Notes: generated by a model from the sequence alone, not told the origin. Shown: positions 26,048-37,460, counted from the first letter of the stretch. The stretch is DNA of 64,000 nt from Syntrophotaleaceae bacterium (GCA_041390365.1 JAWKQB010000003.1:1054001-1118000); one strand, 5' to 3'. Made by a program: numbers and translations.

Positions 26048-26494
26048 ATGAGCCTTAAGGAGCGGTTGAACGACGCAATGAAAGAGGCCATGAAGGCCAA
26101 GGACTCCCTGCGCCTGAGCACTATCCGACTGATCCGGTCGGCGATCAAGAATCGGGAGATCGATGCCCGCCAGGAACTGGATGACGCAGGAGTGATCGAC
26201 GTCCTGAGTTCGTTGGTCAAGCAGCGCAAGGAATCGGCTCAGGTCTATCGCGATAACCAGCGCCCGGAACTGGCGGAAAAGGAAGAAGCCGAACTGGCGA
26301 TTCTGCAGGAATATCTCCCGGCGCAACTGAGTCTGGAAGAGCTGGGGACGCTCATAGACGAGACCATAGCCGAGCTTGGCGCCTCCTCGCAGAAGGATAT
26401 GGGGCGGGTGATGAAGGTTGTCAGTGCCCAGACCAAGGGGAGGGCTGACGGCAAGGTGGTCAGCGAGATGGTGAAGGAGCGCCTTTCGGGCTGA
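26048..26494 (+). CDS. yqeY: GatB/YqeY domain protein
   Basis: A 148-aa protein of the YqeY family, which shares the helical tail domain of GatB and is linked to tRNA-dependent amidation or tRNA metabolism without a proven activity. Features are the N-terminus LKERLNDAMKEAMKAKDSLRLSTIRLI and the C-terminal DMGRVMKVV. Length is typical (about 148). A perfect TATAAT at 25974-25979, with a weak -35, may start transcription of this gene and of the mutS2-dnaG-rpoD genes behind it. Confidence 0.92.
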   Translation: MSLKERLNDAMKEAMKAKDSLRLSTIRLIRSAIKNREIDARQELDDAGVIDVLSSLVKQRKESAQVYRDNQRPELAEKEEAELAILQEYLPAQLSLEELGTLIDETIAELGASSQKDMGRVMKVVSAQTKGRADGKVVSEMVKERLSG

Positions 26495-26519
26495 ATCCGA
26501 TCGGCCGGGGAGGTCCGGA

Positions 26520-27047
26520 ATGAACCTGCTGGATATCACCATACTGGCGATGCTGGCTGTATTCGTGCTCAAAGGATTGTTCCGCGGCCTGCTCCGGGAG
26601 CTCTGCTCCCTGGCGGGGCTGTTCGGCGGGCTTTTTCTGGCTGTACGCTATCATGCCCCCCTGGCCGAACTGCTGGTCGACGTCCTGGGCTGGCCGGCCA
26701 AGGCCTGCATCATTATCGCCTTCGTCGCCCTGTTTCTGCTGACGGTCGTTTTCTTTGGTCTGCTTGGTTTTCTGCTGTCGCGGTTCGTTAAGTTGCTGTT
26801 TTTGGGCGGTTTTAACCGGGTGGCCGGCGGTCTGTTCGGGCTGGTGCAGGGAGGGTTGCTGGCGACCCTGGTGCTGTTCGCCCTGAATCGCAGCCCACTG
26901 CCGCAGATCGCTCGGAACGTTTTCGATCAGTCGCAACTGGCACCGCCTTTTGTCCGCTTCGGCGAAATCCTGCTCCAGCAGGGGCGGGAAGCTGCCGGCA
27001 ACCGGGAGATGCAGACCAGGGATGGCAACATCACGAAACAGATCTGA
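26520..27047 (+). CDS. CvpA family membrane protein
   Basis: A 175-aa inner-membrane protein with four predicted hydrophobic segments (about 3-22, 25-45, 61-85, 100-122) and the family start LLDITILAMLAVFVLKGLFRGL. CvpA was first tied to colicin V production in E. coli and later to envelope stress and bile resistance; its molecular function is unknown. Gene order cvpA-mutS2 is frequent in bacteria. Confidence 0.88.
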   Translation: MNLLDITILAMLAVFVLKGLFRGLLRELCSLAGLFGGLFLAVRYHAPLAELLVDVLGWPAKACIIIAFVALFLLTVVFFGLLGFLLSRFVKLLFLGGFNRVAGGLFGLVQGGLLATLVLFALNRSPLPQIARNVFDQSQLAPPFVRFGEILLQQGREAAGNREMQTRDGNITKQI

Positions 27048-27088
27048 TCTGTCGGTCTGCCGGTAAGGTTGAAACATTCAGGGAGCCA

Positions 27089-29446
27089 ATGATCGACGAA
27101 ACCCTCCGGGTTCTGGAGTATGACAAGGTCAGGCAATTGCTGGCGGGATTCTGCGCCACCGCCCCCGGGCGGGATCTTGCTTTGGAGATGCAGCCGCTGG
27201 AAGGCACCAACGCCGTCTCCGAGGGGCTGGCCGAAGTCTCCGAGATGCGGGCACTGCTGGAAGAGATCCGCCGTCCTCCCGTCGGTGGCAGCCGCGACCT
27301 GCGGGATGCCCTGCGGCAGGTACGGACCGAAGGCGCCTGGCTGACTGCCGAAACCTTGCTGGAGGTGTCGTCGAGCATCGATGCTGCCCGGGAATGCCGG
27401 GCCTATCTCGCCGGCCGGCCGGAGACCCCGCTGCTCACCGCTCTCGGAGCACAGCTCGATCCCTGCTCCCTCTTGCGGGCCCGGATCGGGGAAAGCATCG
27501 GCAGCCGGGGAGAAATCCTGGACAGCGCCTCCTTCGAGCTGGGTGACCTGCGTTACGAAATCCGTCGCCTGCGTGCGAGGATCAGGAAGTCCCTGGAAGA
27601 CCTGCTGATGGCAGAGCGCTATGAAGGGGTTTTCCAGGATCGCCTGATCACCGAACGCAATGGCCGTTACGTGGTGCCGGTAAGAGCCGATCATCGGGGG
27701 CGAATCAAGGGTTTCGTCCATGACGAATCGGCCAGCGGACAGACCCTGTTCCTGGAGCCGACCGCGGTCCTCGACTGGAACAATCAGCTTCAGGCCCAGC
27801 TCCGCGCCGAACAGCGGGAGGAGGAGCGTATCCTGCGGCGGCTTGCCGACCTGGTGCGGCAAAATGCGGCAGGACTGCAGCGCAACCAGGAAATCCTGGC
27901 CCGACTTGATTTCAAAGCTGCAGCAGCGCATTTCTCCCGGCTGTGCGACGGCGTGGCCCCCAGGCTTAGCAGTTCTCCATTGATCGAGCTGTACGGCGCC
28001 CGTCACCCGCTGCTGATGTTCGAGCCAGACGGCACTCCCCGTGGCCATACCGCTGTTCCGATCGACCTGCGGCTCGGAGTAGAAAAGGACACGCTTGTGA
28101 TCAGCGGTCCGAACACCGGCGGCAAGAGTGTGGCGCTGAAAACGGCCGGCCTGCTGGTGCTGATGGTCCGGTCCGGACTGCATCTGCCCTGCCGGGAGAA
28201 CAGCCGAATTTTCCTGTTCGACCGTGTTTTTGCCGACATCGGCGATGAGCAGAGTATCGAGCAGAGCCTGTCAACCTTTTCAGGTCACCTGGCGCGCATC
28301 CAGCGGATACTGAGCCGGGCCGACAACCGGTCCCTGGTGCTGCTGGACGAGGTGGGCACCGGGACCGATCCGGCCGAGGGGGGCGCCCTGGCCATGGCGG
28401 TCCTTGACGAGTTGCGGGAAATCGGGGCCAAAACCCTGGTGACCACCCATCTCAACCTGGTAAAGAGCTACGCCCTGCTCGAAGAGCGGGTGGAAAACGC
28501 GGCGGTGGAGTTCGACGCCGTGACCCTGGCCCCGACCTACCGTCTCCATTACGGCATCCCAGGGGCCAGCAAGGCTTTCACCATTGCCCGGCGGCTCGGC
28601 CTCTCCGACAAGGTCCTGGCCCGGGCGGAGAGTTATCTCGGCGAAGGGGAGCGAACGGGTCTCGAACTCATCGAGAAGGTCAACCGGCAACAGCACGAGC
28701 TCGAACAACAGCTCGAGGAGGCCCACCGCTTCAAGGGCCGGGCCCGGGAAGAGCGGGAGAAACGGAAGCGACTCCTGCTGGAACTGGAGGAGCAGAAACA
28801 GTCCATCCTGAACAAGGCTCAGCAACAGGGCGAGCGACTGGTCCGGGACGCCGAGCGGAAAATAAAATTGCTGTTCCGTGAGGCGGCGAAAACCGTCGAT
28901 GTGCCCGAGCAGGCACGGTTGACCGGCGAGATCCGGGAGGTGCGGGAAACCCTGCGTCCGAAGCAAGCACCGAGCGGGCCGAAAAAAGCCCTGATTGCTC
29001 CCCGGGTGGGAGAGCTGCTGCGGATTCCGACCCTGCGGACTGAGGGCGAGGTGATTCAGTTGCAAGGGGATCAGGCCGAACTTTCCGTTAAGGGAAAGAA
29101 GCTGCGCCTGCCTCTTGACTCCCTCGAGCAGTTTTCCCCGCGGCGTTTCGCCGCTACGCCCGGAGGCGGCGGGGTGAGGAGCCGCATCGAGCGGGACGGT
29201 TTCAGCCCGAAGCTGGTTCTGGTGGGCAAACGGGTCGACGAAGCCCTGGTTCTGCTGGAACGGTTCGTTGATGACGGCCTGCTCCACCACATGGAAGAGC
29301 TGGAGGTGGTGCACGGCGCCGGGGAGGGCGTGCTGCGGCGGGCGGTGCGGGAATATCTGCGCGGACACCAGGAAGTCAAGGGCTTTCACGCTGCGGCCAT
29401 TGGCCAGGGAGGGGACAATGTAACCGTTGTCCAGTTGCGTCGATGA
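27089..29446 (+). CDS. mutS2: MutS2 family ATPase/endonuclease
   Basis: MutS2 suppresses homologous recombination or rescues collided ribosomes, depending on the species. The 785-aa protein lacks the MutS mismatch-reading domain and has a core/clamp region, the ABC-type ATPase with Walker A GPNTGGKS (about residue 339), DEQSIEQSLSTFSGH signature region and Walker B LVLLDEVGTGTDPAEG, a long coiled coil (about 520-640), a KOW-like part, and a C-terminal Smr nuclease domain with VDEAL and HGAGEGVLR (about 739-750). Its stop codon overlaps the dnaG start. Confidence 0.96.
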   Translation: MIDETLRVLEYDKVRQLLAGFCATAPGRDLALEMQPLEGTNAVSEGLAEVSEMRALLEEIRRPPVGGSRDLRDALRQVRTEGAWLTAETLLEVSSSIDAARECRAYLAGRPETPLLTALGAQLDPCSLLRARIGESIGSRGEILDSASFELGDLRYEIRRLRARIRKSLEDLLMAERYEGVFQDRLITERNGRYVVPVRADHRGRIKGFVHDESASGQTLFLEPTAVLDWNNQLQAQLRAEQREEERILRRLADLVRQNAAGLQRNQEILARLDFKAAAAHFSRLCDGVAPRLSSSPLIELYGARHPLLMFEPDGTPRGHTAVPIDLRLGVEKDTLVISGPNTGGKSVALKTAGLLVLMVRSGLHLPCRENSRIFLFDRVFADIGDEQSIEQSLSTFSGHLARIQRILSRADNRSLVLLDEVGTGTDPAEGGALAMAVLDELREIGAKTLVTTHLNLVKSYALLEERVENAAVEFDAVTLAPTYRLHYGIPGASKAFTIARRLGLSDKVLARAESYLGEGERTGLELIEKVNRQQHELEQQLEEAHRFKGRAREEREKRKRLLLELEEQKQSILNKAQQQGERLVRDAERKIKLLFREAAKTVDVPEQARLTGEIREVRETLRPKQAPSGPKKALIAPRVGELLRIPTLRTEGEVIQLQGDQAELSVKGKKLRLPLDSLEQFSPRRFAATPGGGGVRSRIERDGFSPKLVLVGKRVDEALVLLERFVDDGLLHHMEELEVVHGAGEGVLRRAVREYLRGHQEVKGFHAAAIGQGGDNVTVVQLRR

Positions 29447-31251
29447 CCGCCAGCCATTTTACGGAAAATACGATCCAGGAAATCCGGGATCGGGCCGATA
29501 TCGTCGATTTGATCTCCTCCTACCTGCCCCTGAAGCGGTCGGGGGTCAATCATCTCGGCCTCTGCCCTTTCCATGCCGAAAAGACGCCTTCCTTCAACGT
29601 CAACGCGGCACGGCAGTTTTTTCACTGTTTCGGCTGTGGGGTCGGGGGGGATGTTTTTTCCTTCCTGATGCGCATGGAAGGGCTGTCCTTTCCGGAAGCA
29701 GTCCGGCGTCTGGCCGATCGAGTGGGGGTGGACATCCCCGATGAAAAGGCCACACCCGAAGAGGAGCGGCGCCGGGAAGAGCGGGAGCGGCTGCTGCGGA
29801 TCACGGAAGTGGCCTGTGAATTTTACCACCGTATGCTGTTGGAGGAGCCCGAGGGAGCAGCGGGGCGACGATATTTGCGCCAGCGCGGCTTCGAGGGTGA
29901 CATGGTGCGGCAGTTTCGGCTCGGATTTGCACCGGATCGCTGGCGGGCTCTGGCCGAGCATCTGGCCGGCAAGGGATTCGATCCCAAATGGGCGCGGGAT
30001 GTCCTCGGTCTGATCCGTTCCAGGGAAGGACGGGAAGATTACGACCTGTTCCGGGGGCGGCTGCTGTTTCCCATCGAGGACAGCCGCGGCCGGGTGGTGG
30101 CTTTCGGGGGGCGGGTGCTGGACGACACTCTGCCCAAGTACATCAACTCGGCCGAATCGCCCATCTATCACAAGGGACAGATTCTTTACGGCCTGTACCA
30201 GGCCCGCGAGGCCATGCGGCGCAGCGGCGAGGCGATCGTGGTCGAGGGCTATTTCGACCATCTGGCCCTGTACCGGGCCGGCTTCACAAATGTCGTGGCG
30301 ACGTGTGGCACAGCCCTGACCCCTGACCATGCCCGGCTGCTCAAACGCTACTGCCAGCGCCTTCTGCTCCTGTTCGACCAGGACAAGGCCGGACGCAAGG
30401 CGGCCTTCCGGGCCATGGATGTACTGCTGCCGGAAGCCATCTCCGTATCGATGGTCGATTTGGAAGAGGGAGAGGATCCAGACTCCTTTCTGGCCCGGCA
30501 TGGTGCGGAAGCCATGCGGAACAGGATGGCTTCCGCCCGGCCCGGGCTTCAGGTGTTCATTGAGGCATGCATGGAGAATTACGGTCCCAGCATCGAAGGC
30601 AAGGCCCGGGCGGCTGAAGAAATTCTCGGCAAGCTGAAATTGCTGCCAGGGGCCATTGAGCGGGACCTGTATCTGAAGGAGTTGGCACGGACCACAGGGG
30701 TGGACGAAGTGCTTCTTAAAAGCCGGCTTGGCCGGTCTTCCGGCCAGATCGTTGAACCCCGGCAGCCTGTGGATCGCCCGAGAGCTGTGCAGGCGAAGGT
30801 GCCGAAAACGGTAAAAAGTGCCGGACAAAAAGCACAGGAATACTTGTTGCATTTAATGAAGGCCGATGAGGCCTGGTGCCGCAAGGCGGCCGAAGTGACC
30901 CCCGACCTGCTCTTTGCGAATCCAGACTGCCGTGCCGTTGCCGAAAGTTTGATCGCCTGCCGTGAACGGGGTCTTGAGTTCGACCAGGGGCTCTTTTCGG
31001 AAGTCTTGAGCGAGCCCCAAAAATGCTTGTTATCAGGTATCATAATAAAAGATGATCAGATTCTGGCCGATGATCCGGCCCAGATATTCGATGACTGCCT
31101 CAAAGCGGTCGGAAAAGAACGGTTGAAGATCCGCTACCAGCAATTACAGGACCTCATCAGGCAGGCCGATGCAGAAAACGACGCGGAGCAGCTTGCCGCC
31201 TGGCAGCGTGAAGCGGTCGAGGTTCTGATGAAGATAAAGAGACCCAATTGA
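29443..31251 (+). CDS. dnaG: DNA primase
   Basis: DnaG makes RNA primers for replication. The 602-aa protein has the zinc-binding domain Cys41-His44-Cys62-Cys65, the RNA polymerase core, the TOPRIM fold with VVEGYFD, ATCGTAL and LLFDQDKAGRKAA, and a C-terminal helicase-binding domain. It overlaps mutS2 by 4 bp (ATGA), so translation is probably coupled. It is followed after 85 bp by rpoD, the macromolecular-synthesis arrangement, here without rpsU. Confidence 0.97.
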   Translation: MTASHFTENTIQEIRDRADIVDLISSYLPLKRSGVNHLGLCPFHAEKTPSFNVNAARQFFHCFGCGVGGDVFSFLMRMEGLSFPEAVRRLADRVGVDIPDEKATPEEERRREERERLLRITEVACEFYHRMLLEEPEGAAGRRYLRQRGFEGDMVRQFRLGFAPDRWRALAEHLAGKGFDPKWARDVLGLIRSREGREDYDLFRGRLLFPIEDSRGRVVAFGGRVLDDTLPKYINSAESPIYHKGQILYGLYQAREAMRRSGEAIVVEGYFDHLALYRAGFTNVVATCGTALTPDHARLLKRYCQRLLLLFDQDKAGRKAAFRAMDVLLPEAISVSMVDLEEGEDPDSFLARHGAEAMRNRMASARPGLQVFIEACMENYGPSIEGKARAAEEILGKLKLLPGAIERDLYLKELARTTGVDEVLLKSRLGRSSGQIVEPRQPVDRPRAVQAKVPKTVKSAGQKAQEYLLHLMKADEAWCRKAAEVTPDLLFANPDCRAVAESLIACRERGLEFDQGLFSEVLSEPQKCLLSGIIIKDDQILADDPAQIFDDCLKAVGKERLKIRYQQLQDLIRQADAENDAEQLAAWQREAVEVLMKIKRPN

Positions 31252-31336
31252 GTTATAATTCAACTCTCAAGATCTGAAAGCAGGATTTAGAAAACAGAAT
31301 CCCCGGCGGAGGGGGATCTAGAGGAGAAGACATAGA

Positions 31337-33091
<1,755 letters not shown>

Positions 33092-33112
33092 CGAGTTCGA
33101 GGATGAAAATCC

Positions 33113-33141
33113 TTGACAGTGTTTGGCCGACAACATACACT
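33113..33141 (+). promoter_or_regulatory. Sigma-70 promoter of the CAU tRNA gene
   Basis: TTGACA (33113-33118), 17-nt spacer, TACACT (33136-33141), placed 15 bp before the mature tRNA 5' end. Confidence 0.75.
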
Positions 33142-33156
33142 GAAAAGCTGATTTTC

Positions 33157-33232
33157 GGGCCTATAGCTCAGCTGGCAGAGCCACCGGCTCATAACCGGTC
33201 GGTCCCAGGTTCGAATCCTGGTGGGCCCACCA
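33157..33232 (+). tRNA. tRNA with CAU anticodon (tRNA-Ile2 or elongator tRNA-Met)
   Basis: A 76-nt cloverleaf with the CCA end encoded: acceptor GGGCCTA/TGGGCCC, D arm AGCTCAGCTGG, anticodon stem CCGG(C)/(A)CCGG with CAT at 33190-33192, and T arm CCAGGTTCGAATCCTGG. CAU can be elongator Met or Ile2 with lysidine. C4-G69 and C5-G68 are present, features that TilS uses in E. coli tRNA-Ile2, so I lean to Ile2 but cannot exclude Met. Confidence 0.93.
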
Positions 33233-33292
33233 CATGGGCGTGAGATGAGTCGAACACTCATATCGACATAACGACAATCAGAGCAGTGCCGG

Positions 33293-33327
33293 GAGTGCAA
33301 CGACCCAGTTGCACTCTTCTTTTTTTC
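33293..33327 (+). terminator. Intrinsic terminator after the tRNA gene
   Basis: Stem GAGTGCAAC/GTTGCACTC (33293-33301 and 33308-33316) followed by TTCTTTTTTT. Confidence 0.88.
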
Positions 33328-33362
33328 GTTCAGGTAAGGCGAAGGAAACAGAACTCTTCGGA

Positions 33363-34487
33363 ATGAAGGAAAAGATTTCTCGCATACAGGATCTCGTCGG
33401 GCTGCTTCATGCTCTCTATCCTCCGGCTCTTGCAGAGAGTTGGGACAATGTCGGGCTTCAGGTCGGCGAGCCTCAAACCCCGGTTTCCCGAGCGCTGGTT
33501 TGTCTCGATCCCTCCGCCGGCGCTCTTGCTGAAGCGTCGAGGGCTGCTGCCCAGGCTCTGGTGTGCCATCATCCCCTGATCTACACCCCCCTGCGGAGTC
33601 TTGTGCCGGTCGATGAAACCGGCCGTTTGTTGTTTCAGGCGGTTCGGGACGGGATTGCCATTCTGGCTGCGCACACAAACCTCGACCGTGCCCGCGATGG
33701 ACTCAACGACTGGCTGGCCGAAGCGCTCGGTGTGGAGGAAGCCGTTCCGCTCCAGACTGGTGCAGACGATTTGCTCAAGCTGGTGGTCTATGTCCCTGCC
33801 GGTTACGAAAAGCGTGTGGCCGACGCCCTGTTTCAGGCTGGTGCAGGCCATATCGGCAATTACGACTGCTGCTCTTTTCGCAGTGAAGGAACGGGCACAT
33901 TCCGACCAGGTTCCGGCAGCGACCCCTTTTCAGGATCTGTCGGGGAGCAGAACAGCGTCCGGGAGCTGAGAATGGAAACCATCCTCCCCAAGGAACGGAT
34001 GCGTCGGGTTGTCGACCGGATGGTCAAGGCCCACCCCTATGAGGAAGTGGCCTACGATCTGATCCCCTTGGTCAACCGCCGGACGGAAATCGGCCTCGGC
34101 CGCATCGGCATACTGCCTCGACCGACCACCCTGGCCTCCTTTGCAGAAGGGGTCAAGCAGGCCTTGAGCTGTCCGGCGTTGCGACTGGTGGGTGCGCCGG
34201 ACAGAAAAGTCCAGAAGGTCGCACTTTGCGGCGGCAGCGGCTCCTCACTGCTGGCTGAGGCTGTGCGCCAGGGAGCCGACGTACTGGTCACGGGTGACGT
34301 CAAATACCATGATGCCCGGAATGCGGAAAACCAGAATCTCGCCCTCATCGATGCCGGTCATTTTGCCAGTGAGCAGCTGATGGTCGGCAGGTTGGCCGAG
34401 GTTCTTCGCAGAAAGGCCGCCGAGCGGGGTATGCACATCGAATTTTTGGAGTACAAGGGGGAGGAAGATCCTTTTACAGTGATCTGA
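33363..34487 (+). CDS. Nif3-like dinuclear metal center protein (YqfO type)
   Basis: A 374-aa NIF3 family protein, a hexamer with a dinuclear metal site, proposed to act as GTP cyclohydrolase-like or in metal/cofactor chemistry; the activity is not settled. The two halves of the NIF3 fold carry metal-binding motifs: ESWDNVGLQVG, VCHHPLIY and AAHTNLDRA in the first, and TGDVKYHDA and DAGHFASEQ in the second. A YqfO-type insert (about 125-230) lies between them. ATG 33363 gives the family start. Confidence 0.92.
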   Translation: MKEKISRIQDLVGLLHALYPPALAESWDNVGLQVGEPQTPVSRALVCLDPSAGALAEASRAAAQALVCHHPLIYTPLRSLVPVDETGRLLFQAVRDGIAILAAHTNLDRARDGLNDWLAEALGVEEAVPLQTGADDLLKLVVYVPAGYEKRVADALFQAGAGHIGNYDCCSFRSEGTGTFRPGSGSDPFSGSVGEQNSVRELRMETILPKERMRRVVDRMVKAHPYEEVAYDLIPLVNRRTEIGLGRIGILPRPTTLASFAEGVKQALSCPALRLVGAPDRKVQKVALCGGSGSSLLAEAVRQGADVLVTGDVKYHDARNAENQNLALIDAGHFASEQLMVGRLAEVLRRKAAERGMHIEFLEYKGEEDPFTVI

Positions 34488-34552
34488 ATCCCTTTTTTTT
34501 CGGGTAAAACGCTCGAAAAACCGCAAATGAGAGAATGATTGGAGGCAATTAC

Positions 34553-35263
34553 GTGGAAGAACAGATGCAACTTCTCAAGAACCTGCAGGGCCTCGACCGG
34601 GAGCTGGGTCGCCTTCGCGAAAATCGGCAGAAGCTCGAAAAGGAGCAACTCGAAATTGGTGCCGACCTGGAGCGGATTCAGACCATGATCGACAGTCTCA
34701 CCGCCGATATCGAGTTGATCGAAGCGCAGCGCGAAGAACTTCGCAAGTCTCTGAATCTGGAAAAGGCCAATGTGGAAAAAGCCGAGGGCAGGCTCCCTGA
34801 GATCAAGACCCAGAAGGAATATCTGGCGGTGCTCAAGGAGATTGATGCCGCCAAGAAGGTGAACAAGGATCTCTCCGACCGGATCCAGGAAAAGGAAAAG
34901 GAGATCGGCGCTCTCGAGCAGGAAAGGAAAGAAAAGCAGGAGTCGCTGGACGCCTTGAAGGAGCAGGTCAGGGAGCGCTGCGAAGAAATTCGCCAATCGC
35001 TCCAGGATTCCGAACAGGTTCTGGCCGAAAAGAACAGTCAGCGCGATACCCATCTCGAGCCGCTGCCGGTGCCCCTGCGCAAACGCTACCAACTGCTGAT
35101 GGAGCGCCGGGCCGGTATTGCGGTTGTGGAAGCCAGGAACGGTACCTGTCTCGGTTGCAACATGCATCTGCCGCCCCAGTTGTTCAACAGCTTGTTTCGG
35201 TCCCAGGAGATCCAGTGCTGCCCGCACTGCAATCGCCTGCTGTATGTGGAAAAGGAAGACTGA
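34553..35263 (+). CDS. Coiled-coil protein with C4-type zinc ribbon (DUF164)
   Basis: A 236-aa protein with a long coiled coil (about residues 5-165, heptads rich in L, E and K) and a C-terminal zinc ribbon with CLGC and CPHC pairs. It resembles the C4-type zinc ribbon family found next to nif3-like genes and thought to bind nucleic acid. A GTG at 34553 is chosen because GGAGG lies 7 nt upstream; an ATG six codons earlier has no ribosome site. rnpB follows in the same direction. Confidence 0.88.
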   Translation: MEEQMQLLKNLQGLDRELGRLRENRQKLEKEQLEIGADLERIQTMIDSLTADIELIEAQREELRKSLNLEKANVEKAEGRLPEIKTQKEYLAVLKEIDAAKKVNKDLSDRIQEKEKEIGALEQERKEKQESLDALKEQVRERCEEIRQSLQDSEQVLAEKNSQRDTHLEPLPVPLRKRYQLLMERRAGIAVVEARNGTCLGCNMHLPPQLFNSLFRSQEIQCCPHCNRLLYVEKED

Positions 35264-35282
35264 TTCAGGCCGATCTTCATTG

Positions 35283-35731
35283 GAATGGCCGGAGAAGGAC
35301 AGATGATCGCCGCCTGCCCAGGCAGGGGGAGGAAAGTCCGGGCTCCGCAGGGCTGGATGGTTCCTAACGGGAACCGGGGGTAACCCCAGGGAAAGTGCCA
35401 CAGAAAGCAAACCGCTCCGCCTTCGCCGAAGCTCGACGGAGCAGGCCGCCTTCCAGAAAGGTGGTTTGCGTCGAAGTTCGGAGGCGAAAACGGAGTAAGG
35501 GTGAAAGGGTGAGGTAAGAGCTCACCAGGTCCGGTGGTGACACCGGATGCTCGGTAAACCCCATCCGGAGCAAGGCCAAATAGGGGAGCGTTTGAGGGCG
35601 GCCCGTCCGAAGCTCCCGGGTTGGCTGCTTGAGGCCGCCGGCGACGGCGGTCCTAGAGGAATGATCATCGCCCCGGCAAGGGTAACCGACCCGGGGAACA
35701 GAACCCGGCTTACGGACTTCTCCGGCCATTC
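35283..35731 (+). ncRNA. rnpB: RNase P RNA (bacterial type A)
   Basis: The ribozyme of RNase P, which matures tRNA 5' ends. Conserved blocks are GGAGGAAAGTCCGGGCTCC near the 5' end (CR-I), AACGGGAACC, GTAAGGGTGAAAGGGTGAGG, GTAAACCCCATCCGGAGCAAG (CR-IV region split here), and CAGAACCCGGCTTACGGACT at the 3' end (CR-V). The ends pair as P1 (GGAATGGCCGGAGAAG with CTTCTCCGGCCATTC). The T run after 35731 suggests termination. The ends are approximate. Confidence 0.96.
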
Positions 35732-35832
35732 ATTTTTCGGGTAGGAATCCGCCCGCTTTTCAATCCCGAAACATCTTTGGATGCTTTTTTCAGAAATCGG
35801 CGCTTCCAGGGCGCCGTTTCCATAGACGAACT

Positions 35833-36381
35833 ATGGTCAGTGACCTTCAACGCAATCAACGGCTCTGGGAGCGCTCCCTTGCCGCCGTAAGTCAGGAATT
35901 GGAAACCCTCGATCGGGAAGACAGAAAGTGGATCGTCGACAGGATCAATGAAATTGCGGTGATGCAGGGGCAGATCGACGAGCTGTTTCGCCTTGCCGAT
36001 GGGCCCAAAGCCTGCCGACACTGCTCGGGGGCCTGCTGCGACAGCGGAAAAAACCATTTTACCCTGGCCAATCTGCTGGCTTTTCTTGTTGCGGGAGAAC
36101 CCCCTCCAAAACCGGATTTTTCGCTGCCCTGCCCCTTCCTTGGTGCAACGGGCTGCCGTATCGAACCCTGTCGACGGCCCTTTAATTGCATCACCTTTGC
36201 CTGTGAGCCGGTCCTGAATTTCCTTGGCGGAAAAGACCGGGAAAACTATTTTGCGCTGGAGAAGGCCCTGCACCGGCTTTATCGGGCATTTGACCGCCGC
36301 TTTGCCGGTAGCAGCCTCTGCGGTCTATTCATCCGCGCCGAAGGCCTTTCCGGCCGACCGTTTCTCGGGACACCGGCCTGA
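35833..36381 (+). CDS. YkgJ-type cysteine-cluster protein
   Basis: A 182-aa protein with the CxxCxGxCC arrangement (ACRHCSGACCD near residues 61-70) followed by CPFLGATGCRIEPCRRPFNC, the pattern of the YkgJ/UPF0153 zinc- or iron-chelating family. Function is unknown. No signal peptide is present, so it is probably cytoplasmic. A LOG-family gene follows 24 bp later and may share its transcript. Confidence 0.82.
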   Translation: MVSDLQRNQRLWERSLAAVSQELETLDREDRKWIVDRINEIAVMQGQIDELFRLADGPKACRHCSGACCDSGKNHFTLANLLAFLVAGEPPPKPDFSLPCPFLGATGCRIEPCRRPFNCITFACEPVLNFLGGKDRENYFALEKALHRLYRAFDRRFAGSSLCGLFIRAEGLSGRPFLGTPA

Positions 36382-36405
36382 CTGAAGTCAAAGGGGAAAA
36401 TTTGC

Positions 36406-37434
36406 ATGGATATTCATTTTGCCCGCGTCAACAATCACCTTGACGAATTGATCGACGATCTGTTGCGCGCCACTGAGGTCAATCATCCCGAGCTGGTCCG
36501 GGAGATGATCATCAGCGCACTCAAGGCCGGCAGGGAGACGGATTACCTGGCGGACCTCAAGCTGATGCGCACCACCATGAAGGAGATGCGCTACACCAAC
36601 AAGCTGTTCGGACCCTACCGCCGCCGCAAGAAGGTGACGATCTTCGGTTCGGCCCGGACCCTGCCGGAGGAGCCGATCTATGCAAAATGTGTCGATTTCA
36701 GCCGGATGCTGGTGGAGCGGGGGTATATGGTCATCACCGGCGGCGGGCCCGGCATCATGCAGGCCGGCAATGAGGGCGCCGGCGCCGAAAACTCCTTCGC
36801 GGTGAATATCCGGCTGCCTTTCGAGCAGGAGACCAATCCGGTCATGTCCGAAAGCGAAAATGTCATTACCTACAAATATTTTTTCAATCGCAAGGTCGCC
36901 TTTCTGAAGGAGGCGGCGGCGGTCGCTCTGTTCCCCGGCGGGTTCGGAACCCTGGATGAGGCGATGGAGACCCTGACTCTGATCCAGACCGGGAAGAACC
37001 CCCCGATACCGCTGGTGCTGATCGATGAGGAAGACGGCGACTACTGGGAAAAGTGGCTGAAATTCGTCAAGGATCCCCTGTTCAAGCGCGGCCTTATCTC
37101 CGGCGAGGACTTCAGTCTCTTCTCGATTACCCGGGATCCGGTGGAGGCGGTGCGCATCATCGACGATTTCTACCGGGTGTACCACTCCATGCGTTTTGTC
37201 GGCAAAACCCTGGTGATTCGCCTTTACAAGCCCCTGAACCCGGAACAGTTGGAAATGCTGGAGGGCGAATTCCCGGAAATCAAGGAACCGGGAAGTCATT
37301 TGCAGATCACCGGCCCGCTCCCGGCCGAAAAGGACCAGCCCGATCTGCTCCCCCTGCCGCGGCTGACCTTTGAATTCGATCGCCGCAGCTACGGCCTGCT
37401 CAAGGCCTTTATCCGGCGGATCAATTCCTTTTAG
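36406..37434 (+). CDS. LOG/TIGR00730 family nucleotide-binding protein
   Basis: A 342-aa protein with the LOG core: VTIFGSART, VITGGGPGIMQAGNEGA and the hallmark PGGFGTLDE starting at residue 177. LOG proteins cleave the ribosyl bond of nucleoside 5'-monophosphates, as in cytokinin activation or purine salvage; older annotation says lysine decarboxylase. Here the core is flanked by a helical N-terminal extension of about 75 residues and a C-terminal one of about 110, as in the PpnN-like or larger bacterial LOG group. Substrate not known. Confidence 0.87.
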   Translation: MDIHFARVNNHLDELIDDLLRATEVNHPELVREMIISALKAGRETDYLADLKLMRTTMKEMRYTNKLFGPYRRRKKVTIFGSARTLPEEPIYAKCVDFSRMLVERGYMVITGGGPGIMQAGNEGAGAENSFAVNIRLPFEQETNPVMSESENVITYKYFFNRKVAFLKEAAAVALFPGGFGTLDEAMETLTLIQTGKNPPIPLVLIDEEDGDYWEKWLKFVKDPLFKRGLISGEDFSLFSITRDPVEAVRIIDDFYRVYHSMRFVGKTLVIRLYKPLNPEQLEMLEGEFPEIKEPGSHLQITGPLPAEKDQPDLLPLPRLTFEFDRRSYGLLKAFIRRINSF

Positions 37435-37460
37435 ACGGCCACCGATCCCGATCACCAGAA

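Noticed and set aside
29386..30852. Minus-strand 488-aa open frame
   Set aside because: It is antisense to dnaG and has no recognisable domain.
33157..33232. tRNA as initiator Met
   Set aside because: The acceptor stem starts with a G-C pair and the anticodon stem lacks the three consecutive G-C pairs of initiator tRNA in the right place, so elongator Met or Ile2 is meant.
35283..35744. Small open frames inside the RNase P RNA
   Set aside because: The stretch is fully explained by conserved rnpB structure; the frames have no protein-like features.
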